Positions 18,986-27,532 of a stretch of 64,000 nucleotides of DNA are shown here, one piece after another. Origin of the DNA: Thermoplasmata archaeon (lineage in GTDB: Archaea; Thermoplasmatota; Thermoplasmata; Lutacidiplasmatales; UBA184). Position numbers and translations under genes: made by a program. Location of the stretch: assembly GCA_022750115.1 (NCBI GenBank), contig JAKIWI010000002.1, forward strand, positions 235,221 to 299,220, given 5' to 3'. The notes beneath the pieces were generated by a model. The model ran no database searches and was not told the origin of the DNA. It saw only the letters and a program-made list of their open reading frames with translations. Within the stretch, counting starts at the first letter, position 1. Each line of letters opens with the position of its first letter.

Positions 18986-19099
18986 ATGCCGGGCGGGGTC
19001 GGGAGGGCGGCGCATTCGCACGACGGCACGCCCCCAGCCAGCCCCAGGTACTGCCGGCGTCCTGGCGATCCCGTTGACCTGGGAGCACCCACGGGATGA
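18986..19099 (+). CDS. Possible 37-residue leader ORF coupled to the GT-C-like gene
   Basis: The ATG sits at the leaderless distance (about 29 nt) from the TATA-like TTTATGG. The frame runs 37 codons and its TGA overlaps the ATG of the next gene as ATGA, the usual geometry for translational coupling. The peptide (start MPGGVGRAAHSHDG, end VDLGAPTG) has no recognisable domain or hydrophobic helix. It could be a small protein, a leader that sets expression of the transferase, or a chance frame in GC-rich DNA. Confidence 0.35.
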   Translation: MPGGVGRAAHSHDGTPPASPRYCRRPGDPVDLGAPTG

Positions 19100-21648
19100 C
19101 GGCGGTTGCGTCCCCGCGAACGCCCGTGGCCGCCCCGCCCGCGCCGGCGCCGGCGGCAGCGCCCCCGGCGGCTGCGCCCCCGGCGGTGCCGGTTCGAGTC
19201 GCTGCACGCGCGCCCGCCCGCCGGCGCGGACGCCTCCACCGAATTGAGGGCGCGCTGTTTCCGGTTCGGGGGAGCGAGCATCAGAATCCTCAGGGAGTCC
19301 CCGAGCCCGGCAAGCCCGAGCTCCTCGCGTACCTGGTCTCCCTCGCGATCGGGGCGATCGGCGCGATCGCCATCCTGATCGCGATGGCCCCCTACGCCCT
19401 GCCGTCGGGCGGCGACCCGGGAGAATGGATCACCTCGTCCTATCCGTACGTGGGATTGCCGTACCCGACGTGGATCGTGCCGGGGCAGTATCCGCCCCTC
19501 TTGTTCCCCCTGCTGGGGAGCCTGGTTCGACTGCTCGGCCCGGTCCAGGCCGGTCGCGGCTTCGTCGTGCTGATGGCGATCCTCCTCGGACTCAGCTCGT
19601 ACTTCCTCGCCCGGTCGGTCGTCCGCTCGCGCTCGGTCGCCCTCGCCGCCGAGGGATTCGTCGTCCTGAGCCCCACGCTGATCCAGATGTTCTTCTGGGG
19701 CGGCTACCCGAACCTGCTCGGGTTGGTGTTCTTCAACCTGAGCTTGGGATTCTTCCTGCGGTTCGTCCGCTCCGCCCAGCCCACCCACGCCTTCCTGTTC
19801 TGGGTCGCGACCGCCGCGACCGTCCTCACGCACTCGCTCGTCGCCACGATCCTCGGCGGCACTCTCCTCGTCGTCTTCGTGTTCGTCGTCTGGCAGCGCT
19901 GGCTGCCCCGGACGTTCTACCGAAGTCGGGCCGCGCTCGCCGGCCTGGGGGTGTTCGTCGCCTCGGTCGGGGGGTTCTACCTGCTGACGCGCTTGGCCGG
20001 CGTTCCCCACCCGCAGTACCTGCAGACGAGCGCGTTCGCCTACGTGAAGAGCGGGATCGTCGGGATCTACTCCGTCATCGTCAACCCGTACGTCCCCGGA
20101 TTCCGCCCGAGCGTGGTGGAGGCGGAGATCGCCTCGTTCGTCATCGCCGGGCTCATCCTGTTCGTCCTCGTCGGTCTCCGACTGCTCGCGCCGGCGCGGC
20201 TCACACTCGGGCTCCTGCTCGTTCTCGCGATGTTCGGGACCGTCATCGGCGGGGCGATCGTCGGCTGGGAGCTGTCCGTCGTGACGGACTACCTACGGTT
20301 CGGCTACTTCCTCGTCGTGCCGCTCGGCCTCGGCCTCGCCCTGATCGTCGACGAACTCGTCCATGCGTCGCCGAGATGGTTCGCGAACTCCCGTCGGGAA
20401 CTCCGGCACACCAGCCGGGCCGCGGTCGGCGCGGCGCCGAGCGTGGAAAAGCTTCCTCCGCTCCATCCGCCGAGCGGGCCGGGACGATGGACCACCTTCG
20501 GCATCGCCGCGTTCGCCATTTTCATCGTCGCGCTGGTGCTGAGCGCGGGACTCGTGACGTACCCGAGCCTCGCGACGCAGGAGCAGCTCTACTCCGCCTC
20601 GTTCCACGACACGTCGTTCCTCTCGGCCCTGCACGACATCCGCGACTCGGGGGTTGCGGGGAACGTCTTTACGGTCGGGGGCGCCGCGAAGTGGACGCGC
20701 GCGATCCTCGACCGGAACGCCTACACGCCCTTCATCGCGACGCGCTATACCTTCGACCCGACGCACCTCGACTACGAGGAACTCGCCTACTTCGCGATGG
20801 TCGCGCACGACACCGTCACGAACAGCCTCGTGGCCGCGACGATCGCCGGGGCGAACGCGACGTTCGACAACGTCACGCCCGACTATCAGGCGTCGTACTT
20901 CGGCGTGTTCACGCCGGTCGCGACGATCCTTCCGCAGATTTTCAACGTCTCGGTCTCGAACCGAACGACGACGCTCATCGAGTCGGTCACGGGGAACCCG
21001 CACATCCTTCCTCCCACGGATGGTCGGCCGGATATGACCCTCGTCTACCCCGAGACGGGGTTCAACCTCTCCATCGGCATCTCGCTCGCCACGGGACTCC
21101 CGACGGCCCAGTACACCATCCAGGTCATCGCCGCCCCGGGATGGATCGTCCAATCGCTCCGCGGAAACGTGACCGGTCCCTCGGTCGGGATCGGGGCGAC
21201 GACGTTCCGGCTGGGGGCGACCGCGGGCGACGACCTTCTCAACCCGGCGGGTCTTTCGGGGGGGCTCCTCACCTACCTGAACGCGACGCCGGCGAACGTG
21301 TTCGACACGCACCCGCAGCTGTCCAACCACCAGGCGCTCGTCTCGCGCCAGGGGTTTCTCGTCTACGGAGGGCCGCGCGGCACGTCGGTGCTCAACCTGA
21401 CGTTGACGTTCACGACGCCCGGGGCGCAGAACCTGGTCAACAACCTCCCGCCGTTCGTCGACACACCCGACGTCTGGCAGAACTGGTCGATCCGGTTCGT
21501 GCTCCTGACGAACCAATCGCAGTTCCTCAGCAACCACCCGAGCGCGATCTTCTGGGATGTCCCCTATCTCGAAGGAGAGTTCGGCGCGAAGGTCCTCAGC
21601 GTCGAGGGGAGCTGGACCGTGCTCCTCCTCCCGGCGAGCGAGAGCTGA
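19096..21648 (+). CDS. Multi-pass GT-C-like membrane glycosyltransferase (paralogue 2)
   Basis: An 850-residue paralogue of the protein at 11698-14205. The N-terminus is an Ala/Pro-rich segment, then LHRIEGALFPVRG, which matches HRVEDRIFPPVKG of paralogue 1. The first helix (about 77-97) is followed by GGDPGEW in the outside loop, the expected site of the catalytic or metal-binding acid in GT-C enzymes. About eleven helices follow, with YPPLLFPLLG, FFWGGYPNLLGLVFFNL and DYLRFGYFLV conserved. The last 350 residues are an extracellular beta-rich domain with many sequons. A lipid-linked sugar donor and a surface acceptor are likely; neither is shown by the sequence. It starts at an ATGA overlap with a short leader frame. 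Confidence 0.8.
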   Translation: MTAVASPRTPVAAPPAPAPAAAPPAAAPPAVPVRVAARAPARRRGRLHRIEGALFPVRGSEHQNPQGVPEPGKPELLAYLVSLAIGAIGAIAILIAMAPYALPSGGDPGEWITSSYPYVGLPYPTWIVPGQYPPLLFPLLGSLVRLLGPVQAGRGFVVLMAILLGLSSYFLARSVVRSRSVALAAEGFVVLSPTLIQMFFWGGYPNLLGLVFFNLSLGFFLRFVRSAQPTHAFLFWVATAATVLTHSLVATILGGTLLVVFVFVVWQRWLPRTFYRSRAALAGLGVFVASVGGFYLLTRLAGVPHPQYLQTSAFAYVKSGIVGIYSVIVNPYVPGFRPSVVEAEIASFVIAGLILFVLVGLRLLAPARLTLGLLLVLAMFGTVIGGAIVGWELSVVTDYLRFGYFLVVPLGLGLALIVDELVHASPRWFANSRRELRHTSRAAVGAAPSVEKLPPLHPPSGPGRWTTFGIAAFAIFIVALVLSAGLVTYPSLATQEQLYSASFHDTSFLSALHDIRDSGVAGNVFTVGGAAKWTRAILDRNAYTPFIATRYTFDPTHLDYEELAYFAMVAHDTVTNSLVAATIAGANATFDNVTPDYQASYFGVFTPVATILPQIFNVSVSNRTTTLIESVTGNPHILPPTDGRPDMTLVYPETGFNLSIGISLATGLPTAQYTIQVIAAPGWIVQSLRGNVTGPSVGIGATTFRLGATAGDDLLNPAGLSGGLLTYLNATPANVFDTHPQLSNHQALVSRQGFLVYGGPRGTSVLNLTLTFTTPGAQNLVNNLPPFVDTPDVWQNWSIRFVLLTNQSQFLSNHPSAIFWDVPYLEGEFGAKVLSVEGSWTVLLLPASES

Positions 21649-21678
21649 CCTCGGCGGGTTCCCCCGCCGACGAATTCG

Positions 21679-24045
21679 CTACGGTCCCTGGAGGACGATC
21701 CACTCCGTGTTGGAGTAGACGGTCACGAAGTGGAACGTCGTCGCGAGGAAATCGACCGTCTGGGTGTAGGCGACGGTCGCCGGTAGGAACAGGAACCGGA
21801 TCGAGAGCGCCTCCAGGAACCCGCTCGTGTCGAGAACGCTGGGCAGGACGACCGCCGGGTTCGACGCCGACGGGACCGTCAGGGCGATCGAGAACGAGAG
21901 CGGGGCGACGGGGTTCGGATTCGCGAACCCGTAGGCGAGGGTGCCGGATCCGTTCGTGACGTTCGTGCTCTCGCTCCGGGGCGCGGGCGAAGTGGCGCCG
22001 GTGAGGTCCACCGTCGCGTTGGACGGAAGCGCTCCCAGGTGGGTGGAGACGTCCCATCCGATCTTCCCCGCCGAGCTCGTAAGGCTCGTGACCGACCCGA
22101 TGTGAAGGGCGGCGACGCGGGTCGGCGGTGAGGCGAGCGTCAGGTTGAACCCGAGCACGCTCGCCCCGGCCGAGGGCGTGACGGTGTAGTTCACCCAGAG
22201 CGTCGGCGAGCCGATCGCGAGTGTCGTCGTCTGGACGGTGGTCGCACACGCGTTCGTCTCCCGGACCTGTCCGGCGCCGCTCGGTGTCGGCACCTCGAGC
22301 GTGGGCGGAGCTCCGGAGCTCGCGGGCGACCAGCCAGTGCATGTCCCGCCGGTGGCGTCCACCATCTCCGACGCCGGGAGGACCCGCAGCATCGGCACCG
22401 GCACGCCGAGCACGAGCGCGGAGACCATCGGCGCCTGGCTGACGGACGTCGTGGCGTACCCCGAGTAGGAGGCGACGAGCAGGTTGTTCGTGACTCCCGA
22501 GGCGCTGTTCATCGCGAAGTACGCCTCCTGGGCGTCCGCGATCTGCCAGTTCTCGTAGAGGAGCCACGTCGGACCAGGGTCGAAGGCGCCGCGGTCCGTG
22601 AGCGCTTCGATCCACCGGGCGGTCCCTTCGACGGTGAGTACGGAGCCCCCGGTCGGGTTCGTCGAGAGGTAGGAGGCAGCCGCGAGGAACGATGCGTCGT
22701 GGGTCGAGCCCGCGTCGCCGTGCTCGGCGAGCGCGACCGTCGGGATCGTCACGTTCACCAGGAGAGCGGCCAGGCCGAGCACGACGATGCCGACCGCGAG
22801 GAGGCGGAACGGAGCGGGCCGCAGCAAGCGGAACCGGGAAAGCGGGACCGCCGGGGTCGGGGTGGGATCGGCCGCGGCCGGCATCGCCACGAGCGCCCGG
22901 GGCAACAGCGCCTCGAGGCTCGTGATCGCGAGGAGCGAGAGGGGGAGGGGGAGGAAGTAGACGAAGCGCGTGTAATCGGTCGCGACGTGGGCGAAGTAGC
23001 CCCCGACGGGCGCGAGCAGTACGACGCCCGACCACGCTCCCGCGACCAGGGACGGAGTCCCCCACCGGTCGGGGCGGCGCGCCGCGGCCCAAGCGACGAA
23101 CAGGAGGACCCCGACGCCGGCGACGCCGAGGATCGCGGCCGCCGCGCGCGCCGAGAGGTCGAGCTCGGGGCCCATCGGGAAGAACGCGGGCGACTTCGTG
23201 AGCGGGACGAACACGGTGCCGAGCCCGGAGAGGGTGAACGCGGGCGGGTCGGCGTAGAGGTAGTTGATGCGCGGGATGCCGAGCGCGTTGAGCGCCTCGC
23301 TGTAGACCGCGTCCGTCACGATGACGATCGCGAGCCCGGCGAGCAGCCCCCGCGCGAGGACCGAGCGCCACGGCAGCCGCCGGAGCGCGATCGACCCGAC
23401 GAAGGCGAGGACGACCGTCGCGACCAGGAGGTCGAACGTCAGCGTGTGGGCGAGGTAGGTCAACGCGACGAACCCGCCGAGGGCGACGCCCCGCCACGTC
23501 CCCGGACGCCGAAGGTACAGCACGAGCGTCGCGATGGCGAGGTCGAACAGACAGAACGCGAGGAAGTTCGGATAGCCACCCCAGAACAGCATCGAAATGA
23601 CCGTGCCGTTCAACAGGCCGAGCCCGACGAGGGCGACCCGGAACTCGGTCCGCGCGATCGTTGCTCGGGCGAGGTACCAGAGGCTCAGGCCGTAGGCGCC
23701 GAGGACGAGGCCGCCGAACGCGAACCCCGTTTGGAGGGGCGAACCCGTCGCGAGCCGGAGCGCGCCGAGGATCGGGAACAGGAGCGGAGGATAGAGGAAC
23801 GGAGACCCGACGGCGTAGGCGGGCGGGTGGGCGAGGCCGACCCAGCCGTACGAGCGCTGAATCCAGTCGCCCGGGTCGACGCCCGGAGGGACCGGGAAGA
23901 ACGCGTAGTAGTACTCGAGGACGCCGACGGCGACGACGAGGAGGGTCAGGACCGCCGCGGTCTCGAGCGGGTCGGGCCAACGCGGGAGGTGCGGGGAGGG
24001 TTCGGACGGGGCGGTCCCCTCCACGAGGCGGGCGACCCCGCGCAC
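21679..24045 (-). CDS. Multi-pass GT-C-like membrane glycosyltransferase (paralogue 3)
   Basis: A 788-residue, more divergent member of the same family: GVDPGDW after the first helix, then YPPLLFPILG, LFWGGYPNFLAFCLF and DYTRFVYFLPLPLSL. The topology is the same, about eleven helices and then an extracellular beta-rich domain that also contains an AYFAMNS segment shared with the others (AYFAM). The GTG start is used because no ATG occurs before the first helix. It lies 28 nt after a small anchored extracellular protein on the same strand, probably one operon. It converges with paralogue 2, with only 30 nt between their stops. Catalytic function is inferred from the GT-C-like loop and the context. 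Confidence 0.78.
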   Translation of the reverse strand: MRGVARLVEGTAPSEPSPHLPRWPDPLETAAVLTLLVVAVGVLEYYYAFFPVPPGVDPGDWIQRSYGWVGLAHPPAYAVGSPFLYPPLLFPILGALRLATGSPLQTGFAFGGLVLGAYGLSLWYLARATIARTEFRVALVGLGLLNGTVISMLFWGGYPNFLAFCLFDLAIATLVLYLRRPGTWRGVALGGFVALTYLAHTLTFDLLVATVVLAFVGSIALRRLPWRSVLARGLLAGLAIVIVTDAVYSEALNALGIPRINYLYADPPAFTLSGLGTVFVPLTKSPAFFPMGPELDLSARAAAAILGVAGVGVLLFVAWAAARRPDRWGTPSLVAGAWSGVVLLAPVGGYFAHVATDYTRFVYFLPLPLSLLAITSLEALLPRALVAMPAAADPTPTPAVPLSRFRLLRPAPFRLLAVGIVVLGLAALLVNVTIPTVALAEHGDAGSTHDASFLAAASYLSTNPTGGSVLTVEGTARWIEALTDRGAFDPGPTWLLYENWQIADAQEAYFAMNSASGVTNNLLVASYSGYATTSVSQAPMVSALVLGVPVPMLRVLPASEMVDATGGTCTGWSPASSGAPPTLEVPTPSGAGQVRETNACATTVQTTTLAIGSPTLWVNYTVTPSAGASVLGFNLTLASPPTRVAALHIGSVTSLTSSAGKIGWDVSTHLGALPSNATVDLTGATSPAPRSESTNVTNGSGTLAYGFANPNPVAPLSFSIALTVPSASNPAVVLPSVLDTSGFLEALSIRFLFLPATVAYTQTVDFLATTFHFVTVYSNTEWIVLQGP

Positions 24046-24073
24046 GTCACTTGAGGTTTGCTCGGCCGTCGCA

Positions 24074-24610
24074 CTACGCCGACCAGGTCCCGTGCGCGTC
24101 GAGATTCGCCCACTCGACTCCCGACGGGCTCCACACGACGAGGTCGAGCGCCTGACCGGCGTACGACGTGAGGTCGATCTGGAACGAGCCGCCGGTCGAG
24201 AGGCTGCAGCCCGTCCCCGTGACGTTCGTGCACCAGATCGGCGTGAGGTTCTGGGGCGACGGCACTCCGGTGAGTTGGTCGGCGCTGAGGACCTCGAGGT
24301 AGACGCCGGTGCATCCGCCGGGCGCCGACAATTGGCATGCCGAGATGCTGAGCGTGGCCGATACCGACGCGGAGCTCACGGTCCCGGCGCCGTCCTCGTC
24401 GGACTGGGAGTCGGGCGCGAGCTGGAACGGGAAGACGACCGCGCTCGCGATCCCCGGCTCCACTTGGAGGTCGGTGGCGTGGGCGACCGGAAGATTCGGC
24501 GGCGCGACCCCCGGGGCGGTGAGCATCGCGAGCCACGCCGTGGCCACGAGCGCGGCGGCGGCCGCGACGGCGAAGATCAGGATTCGTTGCCGGCGCGGCC
24601 GAATGGTCAT
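24074..24610 (-). CDS. Small N-terminally anchored extracellular protein
   Basis: 178 residues from the ATG used here. RILIFAVAAAAALVATAWLAML near the N-terminus is an uncleaved anchor or signal helix after a basic TIRPRRQR. The rest is a compact extracellular domain with four Cys (ISACQL, GGCTG, IWCTN, GCSLS) that could form two disulfides. No family is recognised. GGAG lies upstream of the ATG, and a TATA-like CGATATATCG about 80 nt upstream suggests a short leader. It precedes the third GT-C-like gene by 28 nt and may be its partner or substrate. Confidence 0.65.
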   Translation of the reverse strand: MTIRPRRQRILIFAVAAAAALVATAWLAMLTAPGVAPPNLPVAHATDLQVEPGIASAVVFPFQLAPDSQSDEDGAGTVSSASVSATLSISACQLSAPGGCTGVYLEVLSADQLTGVPSPQNLTPIWCTNVTGTGCSLSTGGSFQIDLTSYAGQALDLVVWSPSGVEWANLDAHGTWSA

Positions 24611-24685
24611 CGAAGTCTCCGTGCTGCGGCGATGCCTGCGTTCCGCGCGGGCGGGCGGCTCGCCGCCCCTCCAGGAGCCGCGACT

Positions 24686-24695
24686 CGATATATCG
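24686..24695. promoter_or_regulatory. Palindromic TATA-like box between divergent genes
   Basis: CGATATATCG is a perfect 10-base palindrome in the 299-base gap 24611-24909 between the small anchored protein (minus) and the AP-superfamily gene (plus). As a symmetric TATA it could direct transcription both ways, giving leaders of about 50 nt on the minus side and longer on the plus side. Nothing else was recognised in the gap. Confidence 0.5.
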
Positions 24696-24909
24696 TCCCT
24701 CTCGCGCGCCCCGTGCCGTCGGAGTCGGCGCATCGCAGAGGCCGAGGCGATTCCGCGCTCACGTCAGCCTCATTACCGTCGGTGTGCCAGAGCCGACGGA
24801 GAGGCGTTCGGTTGGACGGTTCGGCAACCCAAACCCTCGGCCTTCCAGGTCCGGCCAGTCGAAGCGCCGCAGAATCCGGCTCGCGACTCCCGCCGCGAGG
24901 ACGCCGATC

Positions 24910-26433
24910 GTGAGCGCCCCTCGGGCACCCGATGTCCTCGTGGTGGTCCTCGACTGCGGACGCGCCGACGACTTCCCCGGTGGGTCGCACGCCGTCACGA
25001 ACATGCCGTTCGCCGACCGCCTGCGGCGGGAGAGCCTCTGGTTCCCCCGCGCCGTCACCCCGGCGCCGTGGACGGTCCCGTCGCACGCCAGCCTCTACAC
25101 CGGCCTCTACCCATGGGAGCACGGCGCCCACGCGAAGGGGACGCTGAAGCTCGCCGAGGGGATCCCGAGGCTCCCGGCGATCCTGCACCAGCGGGGCTAC
25201 CGGACGTTCTCGCTCTCGGCCAATCACCTGCTCTCCCCGAACCTCGGTTTTTCCGACGGATTCGACCGGCTCGCGTGGGCTGGCTGGTGGGAGCCGTACT
25301 ACCGCACCACCGGCACCGGCCGCCCACCGCACTCGGTGGGGGATGCCGGGGATTCCGGTGGGGTAGGGCTGGACCGGATCCAGCACGGGGCCGCGTGGCA
25401 AGCGGTGAAACTGACGTCCCGGATCGTCTACCGGTTCCCGTTCGTCACCGATGCCGCGGGCCGACTCACCCAGCAGCTCCGTTTCCCCACCCAACCCGAG
25501 CAGCCCGGCGTCGCCTCATGGGTCGAGCCGACGCTCGACCGCTGGCTGCGCGACACACCGGCCGATCAACCGACCTTCACCTTCGTCAACCTGCTCGAGA
25601 CCCACGAGCCCTACTACCCGACGGCCCGATGGGGCGAGGGTGCGCGGCGCTGGTTCCGAGCGGCCCGCACCCGGCAGGACCACATCGCCTGGCTCGCCGG
25701 CGCTTGGCGGCCGACGGCGGACGACTACCGGAGGCTCCACGAACTGTGCCGCGACATGCTCTCCCAGGCCGATCGCCGGCTCGCATCGATCGCCGAGGTG
25801 CTGAAGCGCCACGACCGCTGGGACGACACCACCGTGGTGGTCACCAGCGACCACGGCCAAGCGTTCGGAGAGCACGACCTCCTGTTCCACATGCTCCGTC
25901 TCGAGGAGCCGCTCGTTCGGATCCCCTTGTGGGTTCGACGGCCTCGCCGCCCGGAGCTGACCGGACCCGCCACGGGCTGGGCCAGCCTGGTCGACGTCGC
26001 TCCGACCCTCCTCGAGGATTCGGGAGGGACCGGCGGGTTCGTCTCGTCGGGCCTGCCGCTCGGCCATCTGCGGGACCATGAGCGGGACGTCCCGGTGCTG
26101 ACCGCCGCCGACGGGCTCGTCTGGAAGACGATCATCCCCGAGCACGAGCGCGGGCGCGTCTCGGAGCAGCGGAAGCGGGCGTTCGACCGGGTCCTCGTGG
26201 CGGCGTACAGCGGCGACACGAAGGTCGTCTACGACGCGGCCGACGACCGGGTGCGCGCGTTCGACATCGAATCCGACCCGGGCGAGCTCCGGGACCTGTG
26301 GCCGGAGCGGTCGACCGCGCTCTCGGCCCTCGCGGCGGAGGCGAAGTCGGTGGCCGGGCGGATGCTGCACGGCCCCGAGGCGCCGATCCCGGATGACGTC
26401 GAGGAGCGCCTGCGGTCGTGGGGTTACATCTAG
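24910..26433 (+). CDS. Sulfatase-like AP-superfamily phosphoesterase/transferase
   Basis: 507 residues from the GTG chosen here. VLVVVLDCGRADDFPGG gives the metal Asp15, and PWTVPSHASLYTGLYPWEHG puts Thr55 where sulfatases have formylglycine Cys. DHGQAFGEHDLLFH gives later metal ligands, and the C-terminus is VEERLRSWGYI. It is the closest relative of the protein at 14215-15726 in length and motifs. The frame stays open upstream to a GTG at 24784, which would add a 42-residue Arg/Pro-rich tail not found in the paralogue; the shorter start gives nearly the same N-terminal length as that paralogue. No signal peptide is evident. It probably acts on phosphate esters of surface glycans or lipids. 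Confidence 0.85.
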   Translation: MSAPRAPDVLVVVLDCGRADDFPGGSHAVTNMPFADRLRRESLWFPRAVTPAPWTVPSHASLYTGLYPWEHGAHAKGTLKLAEGIPRLPAILHQRGYRTFSLSANHLLSPNLGFSDGFDRLAWAGWWEPYYRTTGTGRPPHSVGDAGDSGGVGLDRIQHGAAWQAVKLTSRIVYRFPFVTDAAGRLTQQLRFPTQPEQPGVASWVEPTLDRWLRDTPADQPTFTFVNLLETHEPYYPTARWGEGARRWFRAARTRQDHIAWLAGAWRPTADDYRRLHELCRDMLSQADRRLASIAEVLKRHDRWDDTTVVVTSDHGQAFGEHDLLFHMLRLEEPLVRIPLWVRRPRRPELTGPATGWASLVDVAPTLLEDSGGTGGFVSSGLPLGHLRDHERDVPVLTAADGLVWKTIIPEHERGRVSEQRKRAFDRVLVAAYSGDTKVVYDAADDRVRAFDIESDPGELRDLWPERSTALSALAAEAKSVAGRMLHGPEAPIPDDVEERLRSWGYI

Positions 26434-26485
26434 CGACCCCCCACGGGCCGTCGCTCCCCCGCGGAGGTCCCGATACAGGACAACA

Positions 26486-26493
26486 CGTATTAC
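26486..26493 (+). promoter_or_regulatory. TATA-like box for the secreted phosphoesterase
   Basis: CGTATTAC is centred about 29 nt before the ATG at 26519. The same octamer occurs at 36541-36548 upstream of a glycosidase-like gene. It supports a leaderless start at ATG rather than at the GTG one codon earlier. Confidence 0.55.
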
Positions 26494-26518
26494 CCCCTCC
26501 GAATAGCGACGTCCGGTG

Positions 26519-27448
26519 ATGCGCATTCGGCGGGCGACCGGGGTCTTGTTCGCGGTGCTCGTCGCCGCCGGATTCATTCTCACGGCGTGGGGTTCGGCGG
26601 GGCTCGCGACTCGGCCGGCCACGGCCCTTGGCGCCCTAGCGCCCACGACGGCGCCGTCGTTCCCGACGCCGATCCGCCACGTATTCGTCCTGATGTTCGA
26701 GAACACCGAGCTCGGTGATGCGATGCGGAACGGCTCGTACGAGCGCTACCTCGCCAGTCACTACTCGTTCGCGGGCCAGTACTATTCGCTCGAACACTAC
26801 TCGTTGCCGAACTACCTCGCCGTGACCTCCGGCACCCCGACGAACCTGTTCCAGGTCGAGAACGTCACGAACCTCGCCGACCTGCTCGGCACCGCCGGAC
26901 TCACCTGGAAGGGGGAGGAGGAGAGCATGCCGCATGCGTGCGATTCGGTCGACAGCGGCGGCTACGACCACTTCCACGACCCGTGGGTGATGTACGGCGA
27001 CCTCGTGAACCGCCCGACGCGCTGCGCGAGCCACGTCGTCAACTTCACCGCGTTGAACTCGTCCCAGTCCTCCGGCGTCTACCCCAACTACAACCTCGTC
27101 GTCCCCAACCGCACCCACGACGGCCACGACACGAACGCGAGCGTCGCCGACAGCTGGCTTCGCTCGTTCCTCTCGCCGCTCGTCAACGCCTCCATCTTCC
27201 GGACGTCGGTGTTCTTCATCACCTACGACGAGGGAACCACCAACCTCGGGGAGAGCAACTCGACCACCGGCGGGGGCCACGTCTACTTCGCCGCGGTCTC
27301 GCCGTACTCGATCACGGGATTCAACTCGACCCAGCAGTACTCCGATTACAACGTCCTCACAACGACCGAGTGGTTGCTCGGTCTGGGGCACACGGGCCAC
27401 CACGACAATTGGGCGACCTACCCGCCGATGAAGGACCTTTTCACGTAG
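26519..27448 (+). CDS. Secreted phosphoesterase family protein (PF04185-like)
   Basis: 309 residues. The N-terminal helix GVLFAVLVAAGFILTAWG is a signal segment. The mature part starts with IRHVFVLMFENTELGD, then HYSLPNYLAVTSGTPTNLF and ITYDEGT, which fit the phosphoesterase family that includes acid phosphatases and phospholipase C-like enzymes; the Asn of MFENTE and the Thr/Ser region SLPNYLAVTSG correspond to the metal and nucleophile sites. It should remove phosphate from an extracellular ester. It has no C-terminal membrane helix, so it is released or held only by its N-terminal helix. It lies beside the AP-superfamily gene on the same strand but has its own promoter. Confidence 0.85.
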   Translation: MRIRRATGVLFAVLVAAGFILTAWGSAGLATRPATALGALAPTTAPSFPTPIRHVFVLMFENTELGDAMRNGSYERYLASHYSFAGQYYSLEHYSLPNYLAVTSGTPTNLFQVENVTNLADLLGTAGLTWKGEEESMPHACDSVDSGGYDHFHDPWVMYGDLVNRPTRCASHVVNFTALNSSQSSGVYPNYNLVVPNRTHDGHDTNASVADSWLRSFLSPLVNASIFRTSVFFITYDEGTTNLGESNSTTGGGHVYFAAVSPYSITGFNSTQQYSDYNVLTTTEWLLGLGHTGHHDNWATYPPMKDLFT

Positions 27449-27532
27449 ACCCGCACGACGGGAACGTAGCGGAAGATCCGGGGGCAGTCGCCCGGACGGT
27501 CGACCCCAACTCGGGCAAACTTCTGTGGTAGC

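Noticed and set aside
24784-24909. Upstream GTG that would lengthen the AP-superfamily protein by 42 residues
   Set aside because: The extra residues are Arg/Pro-rich with no match in the paralogue, and the GTG at 24910 gives nearly the same N-terminal length as that paralogue.
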